DNA of 64,000 nucleotides from Desmodus rotundus (lineage: Eukaryota > Chordata > Mammalia > Chiroptera > Phyllostomidae). A program made the position numbers and the translations under genes. Of this stretch, positions 11,691 to 22,565 are shown piece by piece; within the stretch, counting starts at the first letter, position 1; each line of letters starts with the position of its first letter. The stretch is taken from NCBI RefSeq assembly GCF_022682495.2, contig NC_071399.1:4321342-4385341 (forward strand), given 5' to 3'. Below the pieces are notes generated by a model. The model was not told where the DNA came from and made no database searches. It saw nothing but the letters and a program-made list of their open reading frames with translations.

Positions 11691-13388
11691 TCTTTTTCAA
11701 AAATGAATTATACTTAAAAGCTTCTTGTACAGTTTGTAGGAATGCCAGAATCAGTGCGGGAACCAAGGAGTGATTTCAAAGTAACTCAAATGCCTATCTT
11801 TCTCAAACACTGTGTTATTCTTCAGAATGCTTGATTTTGAGTGAATATAAACATAAGTCAAAGTGTTTTATAGGATGAGGTTTCCTTTTTTCCTTTTGCA
11901 TTTCCCTCCCAAAACTGAAACATCTGGGAGCTGAACCAATTCCAGTAATGACGGAGCTAAGGCTTCAATTTACCTAGAATCCCCTGCCGCTTTCCTCCCG
12001 CTCTGGGGCTCCGCTGGGTGGGTGCTGGGGTAGACTCTCCCATCTGCTCTCTGTGGGTGCTCTCAGGGTGGGGGCAGCCTGGAGCCCCGAGCTCCACCTG
12101 CCTTTCAACTGCCCATCCCACGTCTGGGCCACTCCTTGGAATTTGAGTAAAGGAGAACACTGAGCAGGAAGATGCGCCGCCTGCCTCAGTGGCAGGGAGG
12201 GACCACGCGGGGAGCAGTCAGACAGGAGCCCATCGGGTTCCCTGGTGGGTTGAGAGCACTTAGCCGCCGAGGCCCATGCTCCCCCACTTCCAAGAATGAC
12301 TGCTGCAGCCTGTTTTCCGGATGAGCTCGCTCTTAGCTTTCAAAACCCCTCTCTGTGACATTGAATGTACCTAGCTGGGCTCCCTGCGGAAAAGATTCCC
12401 TACAAGAATTAGGGGAAGAAACCATGGAGTGCAGGGATCTATAGATGGGGTCCTCTACAGGAATGGAGTAACATCCAATAGGGTAGGGCCTGGCGGACCA
12501 AGAGCTCGCGAGGCTGAGGCTGGGAGTGGGACTCTCGCCACAGCGTGAGCCCGAGGACACTGGTCCTGGGCCCAGAAAGTGGGGGTCTTCCGAGGGGTCT
12601 GCACACCGGTGGTGTTGGTTATTAGAAAACGCCCACCTTCCTGGTTTCTGCTTTTCTTCCTCCTCCCAGGTCTGTCATCTCTCTCGGTGACAGATTCCAG
12701 CCTGGTACTGCTCAGACCACGTGGTTCTGGGAAACGTAGTTCCAGCCTTAGAAAGACTGGTGAGAACGTGGCACCTGCCAGCCCCGAGCCCTGGCCTGGT
12801 CAGCGCCCCGCCCTCCATCCCGTCCATGCACGCAGGGTAGAGGCAGGCTGCCCCTGTGCCCACTTCTGCCACCCACCGCCTGTCTGAGATCGTGCCTCTT
12901 CCACGCCCTTCCACGACCTCATCCCCCTTGCTGTCCCTTCCCCAGCCTGTGCCTGTAGGAACCACCTTCTAACGCGTTTTCATCTCTTTAGAACCCGGCA
13001 CTAGTGGGCCCTTCATGAATGTTAGATGAGCTAAAATATTTTGGCGATTCAAAAACTGTAATGAAAGGAGTAGGGTGTGAATGGATAGGAGTAAAATGCA
13101 GGCAGAAAAACCCATTGCTGAAGGTGAGAAGTTGTACTTGGGACAAACGGATACTGCAGCGACGATCCAGGAGAAGGCTGGACCCAGAGTAGGGTTAGGG
13201 TAACAGGCTGTTATTGGTCTGTATGTGTTTATTTTGAAGAAAAATGTCAAATGCACAAAACTTCTGTTTTTTTTAACATTGCAATTATCCAATTAGCAAA
13301 TAATGTCCATCTCAAAATAATGATGAGCTAAAAACAAGCAAACACTTATATAAGGGAATGGCACTGTCATAGTTCCTAAATCATTAAA
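11691..13388. other. Unassigned, GC-richer sequence
   Basis: No gene is recognised. 11960-12960 is locally GC-rich, and a few CpG cluster at 12490-12560 (agctcgcgaggctgaggctg). Overlapping frames on both strands at 12579-12965 are typical of GC-rich noncoding DNA, because stop codons are AT-rich. None resembles a known protein. Confidence 0.45.
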
Positions 13389-13448
13389 CTTAAATTTTTA
13401 ATTTAAGCTTTAGCTTTTCTCAGGTTTAAGTCATTAAACCTGAGAAAA
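13389..13448. repeat. Two adjacent perfect hairpins
   Basis: 13389-13396 (cttaaatt) pairs with 13400-13407 (aatttaag) across a 3-base loop. Immediately after, 13415-13429 (ttttctcaggtttaa) pairs perfectly with 13434-13448 (ttaaacctgagaaaa) across the 4-base loop gtca. See findings. Confidence 0.95.
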
Positions 13449-13689
13449 ATTAAAATGACCAATTTGTATGTGTTCAGCCTTATATATTTTATTAGAACTG
13501 GTTGAGTTATTCATTGGGTAGCCTACCTGGCTTTAAGAATTTCATTATAAGTCTGTCCTATCTTTAATTCCAATTTGCAAAAGCTATTTAAGATACATCT
13601 GGTAACACATATTTTAATGCCAAAAATCTTGTGCTATTTCCTCTGGACGAATCTCTTTGTCCGGAGTATTTATCTTTGCTGGACGCTGC

Positions 13690-13810
13690 ATTGTCTTAGA
13701 ATTATGAGTCCTGAGCTTAATTCTGGATTTTGTCACTAACTTGGTCAACGTTGCCTGAGTCATTTTTCTACCCAGGGCGTGAGAATAAAAACAGGCGCCT
13801 CATCTCACTC
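13690..13810 (+). repeat. MIR SINE fragment, degenerate
   Basis: The order (ttatgagtcctgagcttaat, then ttctggattttgtcactaac, then ttggtcaacgttgcctgagt) follows the MIR body: 'correct, then what is your name in the beginning' is not visible, but the box with tgccactt-like sequence and the ctgagtcattttt end are. Only about half of the element is left. Confidence 0.55.
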
Positions 13811-15959
13811 TGGCGGCAAAACCACAATCATGTTTTCAAAGCACGTTGCCTTCCTAAGGCAAAATGCACTATTTAAACCCAAAGTTTCCCTCTTTCTGAG
13901 ACTGAATTAAAATGGAAACAAAGTCCCAGTGCATGATGGAATGTATTCTTTCTGCATAAATAATTAAAATGACATTTTGCAGGAGACACTCCAGGTTCCA
14001 CGGAATGAGCCACTAATTCATTACATGTTTGTCCCACAGGTGACCGAGGAACACACCTGCAGCACACCGAAGTCGTTGCGTGTCAGGCCTCCCGTTGCGT
14101 TTAGTTTTTCACATAGCATGTATAAAATAACAAGTCATTAATGAAAAGAAGAAAACCCCAGAGAGACACTTCCCCCAGTCTTTTGAGAAATTCAGAGTTA
14201 ATTGCCCATATTTTTATTCTTCACCATAAACAGAAGCCATTGCCTCCTGTACAGAATATACCACAAGGATTTAAATTATATTGTACGATACGACTCTTGC
14301 TTTAAAGCAATTTCACAAGCAAACACATTTGCAGGAGTCTTGATACTATGGAGATAAGATCGAGAGACAAAGGCTTTAGGTTTCTGAGCTCGGCTGGAAA
14401 AGGAAGAAATAAACTTTTAATGCGCAATGGCATTGGAATACATTGCATCCACCCTGAGCATGGTGGGCGTCCAAAATGTTTTGGGTGAAGGGAGTCTGGA
14501 GAAGGAAGCGTACTCCTCATGTAAAGTTGAAGAAAGTCCAAGCACATCTTTGCAGTTCCTGTACTCTACCATTCCAAGCACACTCCTTGTTTGACCTTAT
14601 TTGAACAGTCAATCTGTGGTTCCCTCCATATCTGTACAATTCAACGTCCTCTCCGTTTTCCCTTGATTCCATGTGTACTTCAGGTTCTAAGGCTCATCAT
14701 CCCAGACTCCTCCCTGGATGCTAAACATCACTCTGCATTTCACCTGCCTGGCAAAAGCCAGACTTTGCAGGGACACAGTGCAACCCAACCTAGGCTGCTC
14801 TATAGGGAGACCCCCACTCGAGAGACTCCCACTAACCTCTTCAAGGTCCCCCCGGTGCGTTCATTTGTAAAAGGACATTCTGTGGGCATTCTGTGTCCCT
14901 AACTTCACTTCTTGGTATTTTCCCAATGCACTATAAAGACTAGATAAAGTTTTAAATGGAATTCCTCAATATCTGTGGGTCTGGGCCTCCCACCCCTCGG
15001 TATTTAGCTGTTTTTCTCCCCAGCACTCCTCGTCTGCATTGTGAAAGCTCTTTCTGCTCTACTCGCTTTCTGTCTTCAGACTTGCTGACCAGAGATCATG
15101 TCGGTGCTCAGCAGCCGAAGGCCCACTCAGTTCTGAAACCATCCATGGTTACAAGATTGTGTCCTAGGTTGGTGAACGGAGTAGATTTGGTTAACCTTGA
15201 ATTTGAAGTAGTTTATCAACGTATTTCTTTCATCCTCCCTCTCTTTCTCTCTCTCTGTCTCTAGAGATATTCCACGTTTTGACGTCATTGTCCCCTCTCC
15301 CATTCGGACAACTGTCATTGTGGCAAGTTATGTGATTAAAATGGCTGAGTTCAGTTCAAATTCAAGACTAATTGGACCCTTATTGCTGGTCCACAGATCT
15401 CTCTACTTCCTGTTAGCTTTCGAATTCTTATCCTTAGCTCTTCTAGAATGTTATTTTCATCAAGACCTGACTCCCCTCTCATTACGTAACTTCCTCTTCT
15501 AGTTTAATAAAGTAATGCCCCATGTTAACTCCCTCTGCAATGCCTTAAAATGTTCTCGTATTTTCTGCCCTTTCCTCCACTTTTCTACCTCTGAGGAAAA
15601 TCCAACCACTCTTACTTCCAAGATCATTGTTGGGTTAGTAATGATGCAGGAAGCTGTGTGTGAGGTGACTCTCGTGCTTTTTCCAGTTTTACCCTGGATT
15701 GTACCAGGTGAATTACCCAGGGGACCTCGAGTGTCCTGTTCTCTTTGCTCTGTTCGCGGTGCTCCATCGTCTTCCCAGTGGCTCAAATGCTTCCCGGGTT
15801 TGGTGCCCTCCACGTTGCGTCTCCTCCTTGTGTGTTCCGCTCTCCACTTCACGGCTCAGGACCCCGAGGTCCAGAAATCCCACTTGCTCTAGAATTTCAT
15901 CTCAGAATTAATTCCCTTTAGCTATCTCTGCATCCCACCATCTCATTGCTTCTTGGTAA
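13811..15959. other. Unassigned sequence
   Basis: I see no gene and no repeat that I can name with confidence. The longest frames (15499-15852 minus, 15515-15892 plus) lie on top of each other on opposite strands, start inside no recognisable promoter, and contain no domain or motif. A short pyrimidine run at 15238-15262 is the only low-complexity patch. Confidence 0.45.
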
Positions 15960-16040
15960 AATTCTTTCTTTGCATATTAGTTTATCCCTTTACACTGTCA
16001 CCTCCCGATTTGGAGGGACTTGGCCCTGTGTCTGCCACCT
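15960..16040 (+). repeat. L2 3'-end fragment
   Basis: The phrase gtttatccctttacactgtc, followed by ggagggacttggccctgtgt and ctgcc, matches the L2 3' box that in the consensus reads about ctgtgagctcc-ttgagggcagggacc-gtgtctg. Short, so confidence is moderate. Confidence 0.5.
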
Positions 16041-19000
16041 ACCACCCTGTGTTAAGGTTAGAGTTAGTGATGAACATATGTGACCAGACTTACAAGGAGT
16101 CCTATTTGAGGTGAGTCGTGCCTTTTAGTAGGAAATGAAAATGAGAAAAGGAAAGGTTAATGAGGCGTGCTGGACTTAGGTGCTTCTCGCAGCTGAGTTT
16201 TCTACCCGTGTTCAGTCGGTAGGCCTCGCTCTCATCCCTTGCAACGTCCTGGCTGCCTTCTTAACAGGAAGAGCACAGCTTCCCTGTGAATTCGCCATGA
16301 CCGTACCACTCACTCAGGGAATGAATATCGGCATTTTATCTTCTTAAGTCAGCCGGCATATTTTCAAGATGTTGGTTTTGTACAGTCTCCTGTGGTTACC
16401 ATTCGTACGCATAATATGGGACATACTAGGTCTGTGGCACACCAGTGACGTTCCTCACAAGAAGTTTAGAAAAAGGAAAAGCTGGTCTTCACTGCCCTCT
16501 GCTCCTTCCTCCTGAGCCTTCTGCATCCCCTCCGGTCACTGGTCACCACCGGTCACCAGGACCGAGTCCCCAGGCTGCCTCTGCTTCCCGGAGCACTTGC
16601 CTGGGGCTGGGTGGCCCTGGGTTTTTGTTTGTTTGAAACCTGTGTTCAAACCTCAGCGTGGACAGTTTTCTGAACATTCACCTGACTTATCTTGACAAGG
16701 TGATGTATCAGTATTTAGATAATATGTTACGTACATTTTCACAGTTATCTTAACATGCTTAGTAGGTGATTTCCAAGCTGTAACATTTTAGGATTACCAG
16801 TGGATTATTTCAGACATGAAGGCAGACAGATAAGAGTAATGTTTTTAAACATGTTATTTTTTTTTTCAGCAAATTTGGAGCTTTTCACTGAGTAAACTGC
16901 AGCTTCTTAGCCCAGATCTCGGTCCGGCAGGAGGAATCAGACTGCCCTCGGAGACCCAAAGTGATTGCGCGGGGTCTGCGGTGACGGCAGCAGTTCGCAT
17001 CAATTTGTCTCTGCGCGTTTGCACACTTTTTTCTCGGAAGAGGATCCAAAGCATTATTCACGCTCTCAGTGGGGATCTGAGACCTCTCAATGTGTTAAAA
17101 AACCTTTGACCTATTTTTAATAACTTCAAAATTACTTTTGAAAGTAATGCACAAATAAGCATGTAATAAAGACTAGTGAAAAATGTGAATTGTCACTGTT
17201 GCTTACTTATCTTAGATCTAGTAACCCTATACATTGCTGGGGGAATATTGTGTGATAGGATCTGTCTCGTGGAAACAGTTTGCCTCACCTCGAGGCATTA
17301 ATTTGCCACCCCTAAACAGTGCTTGTCCTTCACCAATCTGAGAACCCCCAAATCCTCAGGAGTTATTTTCTTTCCAAACAGAATTACTCTTTAGTCAGTT
17401 TTTTTTTCCTTAACAGGTCACAGATACTAATCTTTTAAACTAGCATTCAGTGCAAAAAAATCACAAAATTTGATTCATGATGTTATTTTATTTTATTTTG
17501 TTTATTAAAAACATGTTATGCGTTTTCAGCTTCTATCTTCCAAGAACATATTTCAAAAATACATTTGCATTCTGAAATCATGTTCACTTACTCCTAAGGT
17601 AAAAAAAAAAAATGGAACTAAGCCTCAGACACAGCTAACCCACAAATTTGAATATATTGAATAGGTTTCTTGGTGAAATTGCCTGAGGTGTTGTATTTAA
17701 TAGTAAGTGGGTAGAGTAGGAGATATGGTCATTTTAACACGGTTAATGCTGTGCTTTGTCAGCGCTCTAGAGTCCTCCTAGTTGCCCCAGGGTGTTGCCA
17801 GGGACCTCCAGGGCCTCCTTCACAGTCGGGCAGGGCGGCTCTGAACACAGCCTCGCAGGCCCATTGGTGGAGCTGCTGAGACTCAGCAACTTTCCTTCAA
17901 ACAATACTGAATGCTCCCTTGGGCAAGTTTTGAGTTTGTACTTTTTTACATGTACTTAAACAGAGGTTTTCATAAAACACCTCTGAATTCAACTTAATGT
18001 TACTGCATATAGGCTGTTTTCAAATCAGGTGTCTAAAATATTTTTCTGCCCAGAGATGTTACCAATTGTGCTTAAAATCTTGTTTGTGCACACACATTGA
18101 AAACTTCCACAAGAAGCAATAACAAGAGTACACTTCTGATTTAAAGCCTAGGCCTGTTTGCCTTGCTCGATTAATTGTCACTGAGTGCAATTTCATCATA
18201 GTTAAAATGAATTCGAGCCTATTTCCCAGTAGTCATAATTTTGGAGAGTTAGAGAAATTAATATCCCTTCAATACTAATTAATAATCTCTGAAGAATCAT
18301 TTGCATAAAGGATGTTAGAATCTTGCAGCCAATATGTGTTGTATGTAACTAATTAGAAGGTCCATTTTTATTATTGCACATAGCCACGGGGTGACAAGCG
18401 TAACCTCTCCAGATGGCCAAGCGGAAGGTGGAGCGATTGCAGACTCACTCGGCACTATTTCATCCTCAGGATCGAGTTGTTTTTTCTGTAAGGTTGTCAA
18501 GGGAAGGAAGGAGGGAAGGAAGGAAGCGATGAAGGAAGAGAGAGGGGGAGGGGGGAGGAATGAGAGAGGGAAGAAAGGAATGAGGGGGAAAAGGAAAGGA
18601 GGAAGGAAAGGAGCCCAAAACAGTGGTAATGGTTGCTTTTACACCCATGCAGTTTCAGAACTATCCATGTTTACTCTGCTTGAGGTTCATTTCTGCATTT
18701 TAACACCACTAGGCATCTAGATGGACTGTTGATTTCACCATGGACCTCCATGGAAACGGGTTCATTTTATACCATATTTTTATATTAGCAGAAATAACTT
18801 TCCAACTTTTCATTTGTTTTGATGTCGATTTATTACAAGAAACTATTGCCTAGAAATAGAGCTATTGTGTTGCTCTGCTGAAAATTACTGTGTATAACAG
18901 CGTTAATATGTTAAATTTCTTTGACTTATTGGTAGCGCCCACCAAACAAGCTCTGTACAACAGAGCATAATTCTCAGCAGACAGATGATCCATTCATTAT

Positions 19001-21149
19001 TTCTATTATGATCACAGTGAAAACATTATTTATAAATCAAACCAAACTAATTATTCTTTGAGCAGGAAAGGGCATTTAGCTTTCTAATGTCGTGGAAGAT
19101 GCCATGTGTAAAATCTGTTGGCTTGCTCACTCTCCAGCTCCCTGGGACAGGCCGGAAACAGCAAATGCAACTTTCCACATCATTTCTTCCACCAAACTTC
19201 ATTTCCACCATCCACCGTGCTGAAGTTACAAGCCCCCGAACAGAACATATGGAACAAAGATCATTTTATCCGAATGAGGATGTAGCATCAACCTCCACCC
19301 CAAGCCCAAGCAAAAGAAAACAAAATAAGACATTTTTATAGCTTTGAAGACAATCCACAGGGGGTAAATTTCCCCCCTTAGCAACACCGCACTGAAAAGT
19401 GTGTGCTTAGAAAACATTTCAATTACTAGCTAGCTGAACACGAGTCACAATTCTCAAGTAAAAACTTCTTTCCGGTTCTCTGCATATGTACAAAATTACT
19501 TGAAGAGATAGCTGCAGAAAATAAGAATGCTAAAGTTAGCAGCTGAAAACGGACAGAGCAATGTTGAAAAGATTGGTCCAATCACTTAAATTTATTGAAA
19601 CTGCACTAATGCATTATGTTGGTGGACTCCCCATTTGAAGATAATATGATGAGCTGAGGTTGTTAACTGTGGGCGGGGTGCTACCTGCAGGGGTTCCTAT
19701 GAGGACAGGAGACGTCTTTTACTTCACGTCTGAAGAATATTTTGACTTGGGGAAATTGTCGTTTTTGACTTATTCGCTTCCCTGAAAATGCCCAAGGCTT
19801 TTGGCTAAATGTGAATGGCCTCATCTCTGATTGCTGTGTGTCAGGCTGGCGGGTCTGCTGCTGTTATTTCCCAAAAGTCAACATTGTTTCAGATGGTGTT
19901 TCTGTATCCTTAAAGCTTTCTCCAGACCGCTGTGCTCAGGCCGGGCAGGGCCTTGCAGGAGCAAAGCGCCTGCACAACCTTGCACAACGTAACAGGGAAA
20001 ATACAAAAAGTACTTCAATTGCTTCACCAAAGTAGGAACATTTGCTTAAAAATGTCCCTAAAGAAGGTTGCTGAACATTTGCATCAAGAAAAATCTCTAA
20101 TTACAAAATAGCAAAGCAATAGTATCAACATTAAAAAAAAACCCAAACACCCAAACACCCTGGGCTAGCCTTGGTTTGAATAATCCCCCAAAGAGACCTA
20201 ATGTGTTTACTAAAATAGACAAAAAATGCTGCTTAGTCTATACTGTAAAAGAAAATAGAGATAATTCCCAGTTTACAGACTTGGATTCTGGGAATTATGT
20301 ATAAACTGATTTAGAAGAAGCAACAGAATATGGGATTTTAGCTTGAGAGGTATAGAAGACTAAGTTGTAATCAAGTAGTTGGCATATTTCTCCATAAAAT
20401 TAAACTGCATTTTTATATATGTGTGGCTCCTTTTGAAGTAATCAGAAATCATTGAGATGATCATATTTAAAATAATTTTAGATTAGGCATTTTATCAGAT
20501 TTTATTGCTATGACTTCAAGTTCACTCGGAGATAGGCAGAACGCTAATTAATATGTGGAAATAGCGAGGTCTTTTGAGTACATTAACTATATCTCTGCTG
20601 TGGCACCAGCCCCATGGGTGTGGAGTGAGGAGGCCACTCTCAGGAAGAGGGCAGCGAGCCCACCCACTGTTCGAAGCCTCACCCCGCTGTTAGCTGGTGG
20701 TGCTTACCCTTCTCGTTGTGCACAAGAAGAAACTAATTTGTTAGATACCGGCTGTCTCCCACAGTCAAGAAGATTTGATAATTCCAAAATTGGTCTAATG
20801 TAGTCTTTTCACAAGTACTCTTCTCTAACCGGAAGCTTAATCAAATCACCCAGTAATTCCAAATTCACTTACATTAAAGCCGCGTGGACGGACCTTGTAA
20901 ATTTACCGAAGATTTATACATTTTCCTTATAGAAAGAGATAACTAAAATTCAGCAATTTATTATGACTCAGAAACGCTATTTGATTTTTATGATTTAAAA
21001 TACCCGTAAATACCGTGAGAGGTTTTACCCTAAACCTTAATCAGGAACTAATTCATGAGGACTCCTATAAACCTGTGTAAGTGGTATTTATGGCCTCGTA
21101 GCCAACCCCTCATCCACATGCCCCCGCAGTGGGAGCGTGTCCATATTTA
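16041..21149. other. Repeat-poor AT-rich block
   Basis: Over about 5 kb I recognise only one low-complexity purine tract (18497-18612). There is no gene. Two patches (18140-18320 and 20830-21060) are dense in homeodomain-type TAAT motifs, and a small CpG cluster lies at 16910-17045. The lack of recognisable repeats is compatible with constrained noncoding DNA, although I may simply not recognise old ones. Confidence 0.5.
18497..18612. repeat. Purine tract (GGAA/GA-rich)
   Basis: A strand-asymmetric run of G and A with imperfect GGAA and GAAAGG units, interrupted by single T and C bases. It produces spurious charged reading frames on the plus strand (18391-18720) and serine/proline-rich ones on the minus strand. 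Confidence 0.9.
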
Positions 21150-21265
21150 GCCTCTCTCTGCCTTGGTTACCTCATATATAATGTGGGAATAATAATGGTG
21201 TCGGCTTTTTAGTGTTGGGAAGAGGAAATGTAAATCTCTTCAAATGGTGCCTATCATTTTGTAGG
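21150..21265 (+). repeat. MIR SINE fragment, 3' half
   Basis: The phrase cctctctctgccttggttac, then ctcatatataatgtgggaat and aataatggtg, is the MIR 3' half (in the consensus cctcagtttcctcatctgta, then aaatggggataataatagta). About 115 bases are left. Confidence 0.7.
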
Positions 21266-21929
21266 CAGCATGTAATTGCAAGCTAGTACCTTAGAGAAGT
21301 CACAGACTTAATTAAATGTCTAACATTATTTCTAAATATTAGCAAAACAGTAATTTTCAGTAAGAATGATTTAATGTCGTACCTGTCAAGTTACTGTATT
21401 AGTATAACAAGAGTGTGATGCTTCCTTTAGATAAGTTTTTCTCCTCCTTTGCCTTTGCTTTACTTTACTTAATTACTAGAACCCCTCTGTTAAGAAGCTG
21501 GCTACTGACATTGGTAAAAAAAAATAATCGTTGTAATACGGTGTTATCCAGAAAATATTAAAATTGGATACTTGTTTTTAATTGAACTTGTACATATACA
21601 TGCATACAATTGCTGTTCTATATGAATACTGATTATGCTATGCAAGGGGTTACATTGTAATATGTTTCCTTAAGTGTAACACCTCATGGCTTGTTGTGGA
21701 TGAACTAAAAGAGTATCATAAACTATAAGAAATCATTGCTATTCTCCTGATATCATTATAATTGGTATTATCAACAAATAATTATAAAGTATATTTTATT
21801 GAGTGGGGTGATACATGACGTGATACCTGTGGACAGCAAATTGATGAAGGGGGTACGAGTTTTTCTCTTTCTGCTGGTGATACACACGTGCTCTTGTACG
21901 ATTTCATGGTCTCTCTTGCTCTTTTCCTC
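21266..21929. other. Unassigned AT-rich sequence
   Basis: No gene or nameable repeat. The sequence is AT-rich with no long frame until the L1 fragment begins near 21930. Confidence 0.4.
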
Positions 21930-22565
21930 TTTCCTCTTCATCCTACTTGATTTCCATGCAGCAACTGACCAGAGTCCTTGCTTTTTGTTTTATTTCTGAT
22001 CTTATTGGGAAACTGTTTTCCTGCCTTCAATGTGATATGAGCTCCGGGCTTTGTGGAGTTACTATTTATCACGTTACGAAAGAGCCTTCTAGCCCTAATT
22101 TTCTGGGAGTTATTACCATGAATGGTCGTCGGATATTTCTTCCTTTAATTATTTAACCAATGAGAAGGTTTTCATTTTGAAATTAAGCATCCAGTTTCTT
22201 TAAGAAATATGACTCTTCAGATTTTTGTATTTTTGAGTCAATTTTTGTGTCTTAAGAAATCTAATTCAACTATTTTGTCAAATTTATTGGCTTATAATTG
22301 TTCACGGTATTACCTTATTAATCTTTTGATGTCTATAGTATCTGTAGTGATGGTAACTATTTCAACTGTGACATTGATAATTTGCTAATTTGCATCCTCC
22401 ATCTTGTTAGAATTTTATTAATTTAATTGATTTTTTTCCCAAAGAACTTACTTTTGGTATCAATTATTTTCATGATTATCTTTTTGTTGTCTATTTCATT
22501 GATTTTTGTTCTTGTCTTTTGTGGAACTTTTCTTGTGAGTTTGCTGAGAGTCTTTAAATTATAAA
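21930..22565 (-). mobile_element. Old LINE-1 ORF2 fragment, minus strand
   Basis: Read on the minus strand, 22423-22560 gives KTRTKINEIDNKKIIMKIID and then TKSKFFGKK, which matches the linker before the reverse-transcriptase core of L1 ORF2. Continuing to the left, ttggcttataattgttcacg (22287) and agccttctagccctaatttt (22083) are further reverse-complement ORF2 pieces, in the right order. The frame is intact only in its upstream end, fused to unrelated sequence at 22570-22743. No 3' end or target duplication is seen. Confidence 0.75.

Noticed and set aside
18391..18720. Lysine/glutamate/glycine-rich frame of 109 codons
   Set aside because: It is the translation of the purine tract at 18497-18612, hence low complexity.
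18738..18760. Paired ccatgg sites (ccatggacctccatgg) as an operator-like palindrome
   Set aside because: Each ccatgg is itself a palindrome, so the pair is a weak coincidence with no supporting context.
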